Positions 1 to 10,100 of a stretch of DNA of 64,000 nucleotides are shown here, in pieces (position 1 is the stretch's first letter; each line of letters opens with the position of its first letter). This DNA comes from Gerris lacustris (lineage: Eukaryota > Arthropoda > Insecta > Hemiptera > Gerridae). The DNA is taken from assembly GCA_951217055.1 (NCBI GenBank), contig OX578283.1, positions 3,164,203 through 3,228,202 on the forward strand. The letters run 5' to 3'. The notes below the pieces were generated by a model. The model saw nothing but the letters and a program-made list of their open reading frames with translations, made no database searches and was not told where the DNA came from. The position numbers and the translations under genes are program-made.

Positions 1-613
1 ATAAATAAATAAATATACATACATTTTTTTTTATTATTGAACATTTTTTTTTTATTTGTTAATAAGTTTTCCTAACTACCAAAATTTTTTTATTTTACGG
101 GAAACAAGGGGAACACCTCAATACATATTTCTATTAAGAACTGAAACAGGTCTGTAGCTTCTAGAATTCAAAATCCTGGCTTCTCATTGGCTCCCCACCC
201 TAATCTTGGACTTTTCCCGTGCCGTGAATAGTCACAACTCAAAACCCGCAAACTGTATACATATGATTTAAGCACTGTTAAACCTTGTGTTTTGTTGGAA
301 CTGTTGTCAACTCTCACCTGATGTCACTTAAATAATGCTCTAAAATACTATTATTTCCCTGTGGAAGGAGCTTATTAAGCTCTTACTGACTGAGGAAACA
401 ATAAAATTATGCATAGAGAAAGAAAAGAAACTTGGTTTACACGCACAAGAAAGACAAACCACAAACTGGCTTGGTGGCCATGTTGGTGTCTCTTGTATGA
501 TGGGGGAGCAACCAGAGCAGCTACCAGTTTAGTGCCCAGTCACACGCAGCTGAGGGTGAGTAAGTTGGCCAGTCTTGGCATGACATCCCAGTTTGAAGGA
601 GATTGTAAAACTT
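1..613. other. AT-rich non-coding edge
   Basis: Begins with an ATAA microsatellite and continues as AT-rich sequence. An 82-codon open frame at 409-657 runs straight into the following minisatellite and has no recognisable domain, so it is not called. Nothing else can be supported here. Confidence 0.5.
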
Positions 614-819
614 CAGTTATCAAAGGCCACTTAAGGGCCAGTTATCAAGCCACTTAAGGGCCCGTTATCAAGCCACTTAAGGGCCAGTTATCAAGCCACT
701 TAAGGGCCAGTTATCAAGCCACTTAAGGGACAGTTATCAAGCCACTTAAGGGCCAGTTATCAAGCCACTTAAGGGCCAGTTATCTAGCCACTTAAGGGCC
801 AGTTATCAAGCCACTTAAG
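614..819. repeat. 23-bp minisatellite, about 9 copies
   Basis: Tandem unit built on GTTATCAAGCCACTTAAGGG plus CCA, with single-base variants between units (CCCGTT, GGGACA, ATCTAG). Non-coding. Confidence 0.9.
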
Positions 820-1191
820 CGAGGAGGCTAGAAGACTGATCAGGGCCTCAATTAAATGTACTATTTTGATGAACGGATATAATCTCACTAAAGTATAAAT
901 CAAACAAAAAGTTATTGCCAAAACTCTGCCCCCTCTCGAATAATTGGATAACTGGAAATTAGCCCTGATCTGGTGGCCTCCTGTGAAGGAGGCCCAAGTT
1001 AGTAAACTGTATTAATCTGGCCTGCCTCTGTTTAGTGTAGCAGGTCTGGAAGAAATGTATAATGAAAATAATATCTGGTAAAGTTTGAAGTGGGTTATTC
1101 AGTAAAGAGATTCAAATACAAAGATAGAGAAATATAATAATAATAATATTCTTTAGATAAGTTAGTTGAAAGTGTTGCTTGTAGTTTTCAA

Positions 1192-1552
1192 TTCTTTAGA
1201 AGTTAGGTCAAACAAAGGAATAAAAGTCTCACTTTTGGAATATCACTCTTTGAAATAGAGTGGAAAGGAAAAGTATATTTTTTAAATTAAATATGAGAAA
1301 TGTGTATTTTAAAATAATGGATTTATTAATTTAAAACTAATAGTGCAATAAACAGAACCTGCTTTCAGCTAAATGACGAGAATCACTATGATTCAAATAT
1401 ACTACTTTTTAACGTCTGAACCAGATTTTAAAATTATAATAATCATCATGATGTAATCTTCTAGACAGTCAGCTTGAGAATGATCCAAGGAGGGATCGAA
1501 ATATTGCAAAAGTCAGACTTTTATTCCTTTGTTTGACCCAACTTCTAAAGAA
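1192..1552. mobile_element. MITE with ~38-bp terminal inverted repeats
   Basis: The left end TTCTTTAGAAGTTAGGTCAA is matched in inverse at the right end (TTGACCCAACTTCTAAAGAA), and similarity continues through about 38 bp with few mismatches. There is no coding capacity. The TSD is unclear, so the superfamily is not assigned. Confidence 0.65.
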
Positions 1553-1665
1553 TATTCTTTATTTTCACAACATATAAGAGTAATAATACATATTATATAT
1601 AGTACAATTTAATAAATATCCTCACTTATAAACCTGCTCTTGTTTAGCTTATTTATATACTCTAA

Positions 1666-1949
1666 GGCCCAATGCACACAGAAGAGGTGAGAGGTGGAGG
1701 CGCAGCGCGGGCGAGGTGCAGGTGCGGCATGGAGCAGGTGTGTGTAAACGGTCCAATGCACACAAAAGAGGCGAGAGGTGCGGGCGAGGTGTGCAGGAGG
1801 CACGCATCTTCAAAATGAGTGAAGAGGTGGGGAAGAGGCGCCGTGATTCCGCCTCTCGCCTGTTCTGTGTGCATTGGGCCATATGTTTATATGGAGGAGG
1901 CGTGTTTCACGCCACGCCTGCACCTCGCCTCTTCTGTGTGCATTGGGCC
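1666..1949. mobile_element. Harbinger-like MITE, TSD TAA
   Basis: The ends GGCCCAATGCACACAGAAG and its inverse complement are flanked on both sides by TAA (1663-1665 and 1950-1952), the 3-bp TWA duplication expected of PIF/Harbinger elements. Inside, a second copy of each terminus lies near 1750 (direct) and 1860-1880 (inverse), so the element looks like two copies nested end within end. GC-rich relative to its flanks and non-coding. Confidence 0.7.
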
Positions 1950-2022
1950 TAAGACATGAGAGCCCTCGGTAGTAAAAGAATACTAGAGTGAGGGCTAAAA
2001 TGATTTGATATCCCGGTAAATC

Positions 2023-2227
2023 TTTAGAGACCTGTGGCCACGCTGTTAGAGGATAGATTTGATACTTAATATTTTAAACATTGCCCTAGAATTTTCAATG
2101 GCCGCTCTGCACCGCTTTACGGTGCTCCGCTCATTTTCTGAAGAAAAACAACCCTCCTGTATATAAACCAGGTAGAGGTCCAACTCGAACAATTTAACCT
2201 CAAACGGCGTGGCCACCGGTCTCTAAA
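2023..2227. mobile_element. Small TIR element (205 bp)
   Basis: TTTAGAGACCTGTGGCCACG at the left is matched by CGTGGCCACCGGTCTCTAAA at the right, one mismatch across 20 bp. A second pair (TTAGAGG/CCTCAAA) continues inward. It lies 77 bp from the splice donor of the zinc-finger exon at 2304-2391. Confidence 0.6.
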
Positions 2228-2303
2228 GATCAACCAATATCCCTTATTCTATAAACTAAATTAGACAAAGGAATGTTATAAAGATTATAGTTCTATAAGT
2301 TAC

Positions 2304-2391
2304 CTGGAGGGAGAGTAGAAGAGCTGGAGCCATAGATTATGGCCGCTGTCTCGTCAAAACATTCAAACTCCTCTTTTACTAAAGGATTCAT
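2304..2391 (-). CDS. First coding exon of a zinc-finger paralogue (gene continues off the left edge)
   Basis: Read on the minus strand, an ATG at 2391-2389 opens 29 codons plus one base and ends at a GT donor (CCAG/GTAAC). The peptide contains ECFDETAAI. The first exon of the complete zinc-finger gene at 59733-59646 has the same length (88 bp), the same phase, the same donor context and the shared core CFDETA. The two are therefore paralogous first exons. Downstream exons would lie at lower coordinates; none could be identified in 1-2303, so the finger exon is presumably outside the window. No finger is encoded in this exon, so the zinc-finger call rests wholly on homology to the other gene. 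Confidence 0.65.
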
Positions 2392-2435
2392 TCCACTATT
2401 AGGATCACTAATTAGTACTTACTATAATCCACTAC

Positions 2436-2984
2436 AAGTGAGTTCGGCCCAATATAACTGGCACAGATAGTAAGAAATAAACTCGCTTATCTAGCTATAG
2501 GTAACTCAAACTGAGTTCAGCCCAATATAACTGACACAGATAGTAAGCAACGAACTCGCTTATCTAGCTTTAGGTAACTCAAACTGAGTTCAGTCCAATA
2601 TAACTGGCACAGATAGTAAGCAATAAACTCGCTTATCTAGCTATAGGTAACTCAAACTGAGTTCAGTCCAATATAACTGGCACAGGTAGTAAGCAATGAA
2701 CTCGCTTATCTAGCTATAGGTAACTAAAACTGAGTTCAGCCTAATATAACTGACACAGATAGTAAGCAATGAACTCGCTTATCTAGCTTTAGGTAACTCA
2801 AACTGAGTTCAGTCCAATATAACTGGCACAGATAGTAAGCAATAAACTCGCTTATCTAGCTATAGGTAACTCAAACTGAGTTCAGTCCAATATAACTGGC
2901 ACAGATAGTAAGCAATAAACTCGCTTATCTAGCTATAGGTAACTCAAACTGAGTTCAGCCCAATATAACTGACACAGATAATAA
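2436..2984. repeat. 73-bp tandem array, ~7.5 copies, upstream of the zinc-finger exon
   Basis: Units start AACTGAGTTCAGYCCAATAT at 2509, 2582, 2655, 2728, 2801, 2874 and 2947, a constant 73-bp period with about 5% divergence. The array starts 45 bp upstream of the ATG at 2391 (minus strand), so it lies in the 5' UTR, a leader intron or the proximal promoter of that gene. Confidence 0.9.
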
Positions 2985-3140
2985 GCAGAGACAGAGGCAT
3001 TGTTCTGTCGGAGTTATGAAAAAGAGCACAGACTTATAATCCTCAATAGAATAGAACAACACTATTATTTTACACAACTACATAAGTATTTAGATGGAAT
3101 TTAGTAAACAGTAAACAACACAACACATCTTAAAATTTTA

Positions 3141-3157
3141 ACCTGCTAACGCTAACC
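3141..3157. promoter_or_regulatory. Upstream block shared by the two zinc-finger paralogues
   Basis: ACCTGCTAACGCTAACC here corresponds to CATGCTAACGCTAACCC at 60021-60037, each inside a longer weakly similar stretch (TTAAAATTTTAACC against AAATTTATAAC). Both lie upstream of the paralogous 88-bp first exons. Discounting the 73-bp array, the distance to the ATG is about 200 bp here and 290 bp there. Promoter or first-exon function is inferred from position only. Confidence 0.35.
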
Positions 3158-4124
3158 TAATAAAACCTAACCTAATAGAAATAGAGATGATTAGTAATGA
3201 CGTCACAAGATGGCGTAAGCTTTCAATTTGTATTCGATTCGGTTTGTTTAGGTTCCTTTACCTTATCACCTGTTATCAATCCCATGTAAAATGAATGGGA
3301 GAATGTTCTCAACTTTTTAAATAATAATTTATTAAATTATTATTAATTTATAAGACTTTTCAACCTTTGAACGTTATTATACTGTCTATTTTAACAATAT
3401 AAGATAAGAAAACATTACAAATTGCCGTTCTAGTGGTTTAAAAAAGTATTATTGTGAGTGTGTTTTATTGTGGTGATACCGTCCGGGGGGCAACCCTATT
3501 ATGCATAATGGCTATTATGCAAAATACTTTGCATAATTTGCATAATGGCTACTTCTGATAGTACGAAGTCGCTAAAACTTGGTACAATTATCTATTATAC
3601 TATAAATAAAGAAATGCATCAACTTTTTGACAATTTTGACACAAAAATTGCGCTCCAAACAAATTCTAGCCTTTTTAACAGTACCTCCTACCCCCAAGTA
3701 CTATGGGTAATTTGTACTTCTAATGCTGCTAGGGTGCGTTCTTATTTATTGCTTATTTTTTATATCGTTTGTATATTATGTCTTCCACCTTCTCGAGCGT
3801 TATGCAAATTTCATCTATACTTCATTTTTTTCAGAGGACAAAGCTATTCTTCGTAAAAGTATGTCAGAGTACTTAAGTAATATTAAATTAATGTATTAAA
3901 TTAGTTTTTTAATCAACATTTTAAACAAGTATACATGCGAGACACTCATATCTTATATTATTATACTCGTTAATATAGATAACAAAAAATCGGTCCGAGA
4001 CAACTCAGACAAACTTTCTCATATATGAGTTCATAATTACTTAGCCCAGTGTTTCCATTTATTAGTTTTCAAATGTACATTTAAATATTATAGGACATTT
4101 CATCAAAATGTATCATAAAAATTA

Positions 4125-4205
4125 CTTCTCCTGGGCGGGGAATCGAACCCGGGCTCTCTCCATCCGCGTTTTAAGCTAATTTCTCAGGAACTAGATTTTT
4201 CCCGG
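4125..4205 (-). repeat. tRNA-derived module (B-box / T-arm), SINE-like
   Basis: On the minus strand it contains GGTTCGATTCC, a match to the RNA polymerase III B box, preceded by ACGCGGATGGAGAG. An 80-bp stretch around it recurs on the plus strand at 61855-61935 with the same order of blocks (AAAAATCTAGTT, ACGCGGAT, GAGAG, B box). There is no complete cloverleaf, so it is not a tRNA gene. Confidence 0.5.
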
Positions 4206-4448
4206 GAAAACGGCTTATATCGTTGGATTCGTATTCAAATGGACTACATTTTAGAATTTTTTAATCAAAATCGTCGGAACCGTTTTCGAGAAATATTTTT
4301 TTTTCTTGTTTTTTCAGAGTTTTTGGGGGGTAGCGCCCCCAAATTTAGAGATTAAATTCATTTCTCGATTTCGCCTCGGGGTATGATTTTTCTGAACATG
4401 TATGCCAAATTTCGTCAAAATCGGCCCGGTAGTTTAGGCTCCAGGCGT

Positions 4449-4500
4449 CTGCACAGACGACAGACGACAGACGACAGACGACAGACGACAGACGACGGAC
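4449..4500. repeat. Heptanucleotide microsatellite (ACAGACG)n
   Basis: Seven tandem copies of ACAGACG within the repeat that starts at 3183. Confidence 0.9.
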
Positions 4501-4724
4501 AGACTTTTTTTAAAAACCACTTTTTTGGACTCAGGGGACCTCAAAACGTGTAAATCCATCAAAATCTCAAAATCGAATTTTCGCGCCATCACAATACTTT
4601 CTCTTTATATGAGAAAGTAAAAAATACACAAATAATAATAGTAATAACAGTCTGCTCATTGTCTCGTCATCAACGTCTTTTTCCTATGATGGTCAGTGAT
4701 CTATTAATCTATTGTATAGTATAG

Positions 4725-5285
4725 TATATAATTATGTTCCAACATCGGTTAAATATAATGCACATTGTAAGTAACCAGGAACAAACTATTATTAGCAAAT
4801 AATCTTTTATTACCTAGCAGATTAAGTATCACTATCTTTCTACAAGTCCTGTACCCTGAGTATACTTCATTGAGTTTCAAAACTTGAGAAAAATTTATTT
4901 TCGGACACACAATAGGAACACGAACACACCCTGTGAATTTTTATGGCAACAGGAAATACAAAAAATCAAGTATAAAGATTATTAACTCAAATAGCTTTTT
5001 CGATGTTATGACCCTTCACACAAATACTCATTTTAAATAACTGAAACGAAAGATTTTAATGTTTTCTTTGTTACACTCGTTAAAAAAGACTTGGTACAAC
5101 AATGTTCAAAGGGTGAAAACTCTTATAAATCAATAATAATTTAATAATTAATTATTTAAAAAGTTGAGAAAATTCTCCCATTCATTTTACATGGGTTTGA
5201 TAAGAGGTGATAAGAAAAAGGAACATAACAAACACTGAGTTAAATTTTCGAAAGCTGTTGTGACGTCACACTAATCATCTCTATA
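4725..5285 (-). repeat. Dispersed repeat carrying a TGACGTCA site (inverted copy)
   Basis: Inverse of 18610-19165 over about 550 bp with roughly 90% identity by eye. TGACGTCA is at 5261-5268. A shorter direct copy is at 6395-6806. It abuts the related repeat at 3183-4725 tail to tail. Confidence 0.8.
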
Positions 5286-5430
5286 CCTTATGTAGCTTAT
5301 GCAGTCCAAGTTGCATAGAGAAACCTCAACCAACATATGCAACAAGATGTGGAAAGAGATAAAAGAATTCTCCGGTATCATTGAGGCACACTGAGTTCCA
5401 GAAAAATAACATACAGGAATTGGTTGTAAT

Positions 5431-5655
5431 AGTGGAATACCAGAGAGCTTCAGTGATGCAGATTACAGAGGAGATCATACAACAGGAATGTCTGCAACAG
5501 GCGTCTTATGTCATTACGCTGGGGAAGCAATCTCTTGGCTAAGTCAGAATAGTGTCTTAATTTCAATTAATGAGGCAGAAGTAGTTGTAGCTAAAGAAGT
5601 TATTTTCTTGAAAATACTACTTTTAGAATCTCTTCTGCTTCTGGCTGGTTGTATG
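5431..5655 (+). pseudogene. Copia-type retrotransposon RNase H fragment
   Basis: The plus-strand frame reads SFSDADYRGD, then an ISWLSQNSV block, then NEAEVVVAKE. This is the order and spacing of the Copia RNase H segment: the SDADYAGD motif, the SWxSxKQ block and the TEAEYVA motif with its catalytic Glu. The frame decays after about 60 residues, and no integrase, reverse-transcriptase motif or LTR was found nearby, so this is a relic. It abuts the zinc-finger block at 5657. Confidence 0.75.
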
Positions 5656-5656
5656 C

Positions 5657-6427
5657 TCACAGTGAGGGCTTGAATTGAAATGCTCTAGTTTTATTATGTA
5701 CTGAGTCAATATGTCTTCTCAGATTACCCTTCTGGCTGGTTGTATGCTCACAGTGAGGGCATTGAAATGCTCTAGTTTTATTATGTACTGAGTCAATATG
5801 TCTTTTCAGACTTCTCTTCCAGCTGGTTGTATGCTCAAAGTGAGGGCAATGAAATGCTCTAGTTTTATTATGTACTGAGTCAATATGCATTTTCAGGCGA
5901 CTCTTCCAGCTGGTTGTATGCTCACAGTGAGGACATTGATATGCTCTAGTTTTATTATGTACTGATTCAATATGCATTTTCAGGGAACTCTTCCAGCTAG
6001 TTGTATGCTCACAGTGAGGGCATTGAAATGCTCTAGTTTTATTATGTAATGAGTCAACATGTTTTTTCAGATTACTTTTCTGGCTGGTTGTATGCTCACA
6101 GTGAGGGCATTGAAATGCTCTAGTTTTATTATGTACTGAGTCAATATGTGATTTCAGGGAACTCTTCCAGCTGGTTGTATGCTCACAGTGAGGGCATTGA
6201 AATGCTCTAGTTTTATTATGTACTGAGTCAATATGCATTTTCAGGGAACTCTTCCAGTTGGTTGTATGCTCACAGTGAGGACATTGATATGCTCTAGTTT
6301 TATTATGTACTGAGTCAATATGCATTTTCAGGCAACTCTTCCAGCTGGTTGTATGCTCACAGTGAGCACATTGAAATGCTCTAGTTTTATTATGTATGTC
6401 TTGAGAAACATTTATTTTCGGACACAC
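5657..6427 (-). pseudogene. Homogenised C2H2 zinc-finger array, no ATG, broken end
   Basis: Eight tandem 29-residue (87-bp) fingers of the form CPHCEHTTSWKSSLKMH with spacing C-x2-C-x12-H-x4-H and linker NKTRAFQ. Fingers differ mainly at positions in the helix (SWKSS, SQKSN, SWKRS, NWKSS). Finger 7 reads CPHF, losing a zinc-binding Cys. A 4-bp insertion (TTGA) near 5676 shifts the frame in finger 9 and gives the early stop. The open frame begins at a GTG inside the flanking repeat; the first in-frame ATG is within finger 1. It is therefore either an internal exon whose partners are not visible or a dead fragment. The H-x4-H spacing and linkers resemble the gene at 57253-59733, suggesting common origin. 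Confidence 0.65.
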
Positions 6428-6806
6428 AATATGAACACGAACACACCCTGTGAATTTTTATGCCAACAGGAAATACAAAAAATCAAGTATAAAGATTAAT
6501 AACTCAAATAGCATTTTCGATGATATGATCCTTCACACAAATACTCATTTTAAATAACTGAAACGAAAGTTTTTAATGTTTTCTTTGTTACACTCGTTAA
6601 GAAAGACTTGGTACAACATTATTCAAAGGATGAAAACTCTTATAAATCAATAATAATTTAATAATTAATTATTTAAAAAGTTTAGAAAATTCTCCCATTC
6701 ATTTTACATTTCACATGGGTTTGATAAGAGGTGATAAGAAAAAGGAACTAACAAACACTGAGTCAAATTTTCGAAAGCTTTTGTGACGTCACACTAATCA
6801 TCTCTT
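6395..6806 (-). repeat. Second local copy of the TGACGTCA-bearing repeat
   Basis: Direct repeat of 4880-5285 (same orientation) with TGACGTCA at 6784-6791. With that copy it brackets the Copia relic and the zinc-finger block. Confidence 0.8.
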
Positions 6807-7107
6807 ATAGAGATAATAATAATTAGTTTGAATTTCCCGGGTTCTACTGTACTTTTAATATCTTGAATAAATTGTTTGTTTGTAAATGTTATCGCTTGTT
6901 GATATTAAATTGAATATAGTTGATAACTATTTGATAATTTAACTAATTCTATTATTACTCATTGATAGATAATATTTAATGATGAACTCTTTTAGGATTA
7001 CCTTGACCTAATGTATCATAGTTGATGAATACTAGATAAATTGAATATTGTTGTACATTTAGTGTTTGTATGGCAAGTAAACGAATCGAACAGCTGATTC
7101 AATAATC

Positions 7108-7173
7108 ATGAATAGTTATTCACTAAGTTTACTTCTTCTTCTCTTCCTACCACCCTTCCAGTTTATAAACGGG
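7108..7173 (+). CDS. Exon 1 of the type I membrane protein: signal peptide
   Basis: ATG followed by a hydrophobic Leu-rich run, ending at a strong donor (ACGGG/GTAAGA) in phase 0. The region is non-repetitive, unlike what follows at 7240. Confidence 0.45.
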
Positions 7174-10100
7174 GTAAGATTTTATAACTTTACTAAACTA
7201 GACATCGCATGGCTCTTAAATCAACTGTTAATTAAATCAACTGTTTCTAGAACTTCAAGTTTTTTGGTTCTTACAACGTTTTTATTAGCTTGCTTTCTTG
7301 TTTGTTTGTTTGTTTGTCCGGTACAAATCTGGCAATCGATTTCTAACTAACTTCTCGAATAGCTAGACGTTTTAAACTTTTAGCATAGCTCAGAACACGA
7401 TGACAATGCAATATTTTAATACTTTTAGCCATCTTTCAGCAGAATTTAATTGGTTTTCAGCAAATTTTGCTGTATGGAAAGTTAGTTCGGAAAAGCCGCA
7501 AGTTATTTTATTTGTTTTGCCATGTCCCATATTAACAATCTTCATTTTGACGGGTTTCAAATTTGTGATTTTTAGGGTCCGTAGGCAAAACCAAGGACCC
7601 TTATATTTTCCTGCGTGTGTCTGTCCGTCCGTCCTCTCGCGTGCTCTCACGGCTACACCTTTCGTCCGATCACTTTGAAATTTGGCATGTATGTGTCTTG
7701 TACCTACCCACATATTTTAAAAATATAGCGACTTAAAAAAAATATTTTTCACAAAAATTAGGGTAAAAAAACTTAAGGGTTAACATTTTTTTATTTTTTT
7801 TCGACACCGTGGGTATCATATGAAAGGGTACGTCGAGCTGATTACAAAAATATATAATTCTTTGGTTATAACTTTGATAGGGCGAGCGTAGGTGAGTTTG
7901 AAGCGGGTGTAAAACGTGGCCCCCCCCCCCCCCCCCCTCTATCTCGCTTATGTGAAGTGTAAAAAATCTGAACAAATTCCTGAACATTCTTCGACCAAAA
8001 GTAAAGATACCACTTTCTGGAAATTTCGAAAAAAATATTATTTTATTTTTTATTGACAAAATACGCTTTTTTATAAGTATGGTCTTTTCGATGTATTTAT
8101 ATGGATGTAGTCCGGTTCAGTGGCAAAAAAATAATGCTCTGCTTCTACAAATTGTTAATATGCTTTCATACTAGGTAGGCCGAGAGGGCTGAGAGTTGAT
8201 GCCAACCTCCTGTACTTTCCTAATTCCCTGTCACATGTGTAAATCTTTTCGACTCTCTTCGGCCCTATGACGTGCGGTGGAGGGAGGCCCAACAGCTGAA
8301 GACAGAATTACACACATCCTATAGCTTTTTAACTCCCTGCTATACTTTTCTGAGTTTTTAAGCTAAAAGTAACGTAACGTTTTTGACTTATGTTCCATAG
8401 CCTGAACATAAAAATGTCAAAAATTATACGACTAAGTTAACTTGTTTTATCCTGAGCTCAGGAACATTTCACCAAAGGTTCTTTACTTAAGCAGCCAATA
8501 AGAAGTCATTTTCAAAGACGTAGAAAAAACAAAAACTTTATATTACGGTTTAGTGTGGGTCCTTAGGGATTTAATATAAAAACAGACTCTTCTACATCAA
8601 ACTTTATCTATAATCAAAAACTTTATATTACGGTTTAGTGTGGGTCCTTAGTAGTCCAGGAAAATAAGGAATAATAGGGGAAATAATTTATAAAGTTTTG
8701 AAACTTTGTGAAAACACTTTTAAAGGGGTGTAGTAGTAAGAAACAGTAAAGTTCCCCCCTCTTGAGGGGGCGCGTCCCCCTCCCCCCTCCTTAATTAATT
8801 TCAACCGTCTGCGCTCTTTACATTCTGATAAATTGATACTTTAATTCATAACAGACACACAAAACATTGATCAACAGACAGACAGAAAGGGAACCAATTT
8901 AGATAATGTAAAGACGGTTGAAATTAATGTGAGGCTATCAGCGGGCTACTTTCGACAAACCATCCAAATTTCATAATAATCTCTTGAGTACTTTTGAAGA
9001 TATAGGATTAAATAAATGTATGTTTGTGCGCATGTGGAGGATAAAATAATGGGCACAGAAGGTTGAAAATTATATGGGATCAACAATGGGCTAAGTATAA
9101 CCTACAATCCCAGTTTCATTAAAATCGGATGTGTTGTTTTTAAGATATCTTGGTTCGCAAAAATAGGTTTTATCTCTATCCAACTACAATACCTCGAAAA
9201 CGGTATATCCCACTTCAAACATGCATAGGACCTTTTTTGTGCAGAATTATGTGAGAAATAATTTTGGTAATAACACTTCTTGTAAAAAAATAAACCGTTT
9301 TGCGTAAAAAGTAAAAATAAGTAAATTTTGGACTTTAAGGAGGGGGGAGGAGGGGACGCGCCCCTTCAAGAGGGGGGAACTTTACTGTTTCTTACTACTA
9401 GACCCCTTAAAAATGTTTTCACAAAGTTTCAAAACTTTATACATTTTTTCCTCCATTTGCTGGTTTTTTTTACTAATTTGCCTGGACTATAGGGATTTAA
9501 TATAAAAACAGACTCTTCTACATCAAACTTCATCTATAATTAAAAACATTATGTTAAGAACACAAGAACAATAAGACACGAGTACGAGACACAAGTCAGT
9601 AAAAAAGAAAATGGCGATTACTCATTATAGTTTTCGTTTGTTTAAGCTTAACCTATTAGTTCCACTTTTTGATGTTGGAGATACAGCAGCACCAGCGGCA
9701 AAACTATGACAAAGGCAGGACCTGAGAGTTGGACAGGACTGGTTAAACCCCTCTGTACTTGAACCTGCTCGACAAAACAGGTTTTGAGAGAGAGATTAGA
9801 ATTCCTGGAATACATATTGGTTGGTTATTTCCCAGGATTCTACAGTAATATTATGCGCAGTTATATTATTAGTGTTCAGTAGCTTCTCGACTGGATCATA
9901 ACATCTTCTACTTAACAGAGGAAAACAATTTCACCTACTTGGATCTACTTGTTTAAGGTAATTAAAATTGATAACAAATATTACAACAAAATTATATTAA
10001 ACTTAGAATAATATAAATTATATTTTATATAACATAAAATAATCTGTATCAAATAAAATACGTCAAACTACTAAAATTGTGTCTATTACATTTTTTATTT

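Larger units (their letters stand above)
3183..4725. repeat. Dispersed repeat with CRE-like start and polyglutamine-free, non-coding body
   Basis: Begins AGAGATGATTAGT and carries TGACGTCA at 3198-3205. The portion from about 3410 to 4725 recurs inverted at 31555-31985, including the block around GTCTCGTCATCAACGTC. The middle contains a TE-like stretch (GCGCCCCCAAATTTAG, near 4330) also present near 44770. No coding capacity. Confidence 0.6.

Noticed and set aside
409..657. 82-codon frame at the left edge
   Set aside because: No domain, ends inside the minisatellite, and codon content looks random.
614..819. CRISPR-like regular repeats (also 2436-2984 and 17482-17799)
   Set aside because: Tandem repeats without unique spacers in a eukaryotic genome; minisatellites.
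3545..3856. 103-codon frame
   Set aside because: Lies in a dispersed repeat whose other copy (31.6-31.9 kb) does not keep the frame.
4125..4205. Possible intact tRNA gene
   Set aside because: Only the B box and part of a T-arm are present; no acceptor pairing or D-arm.
9611..9709. Short ATG frame MAITHYSFRLFK as an exon
   Set aside because: No matching splice donor or homologous neighbour exon; cannot be told from chance.
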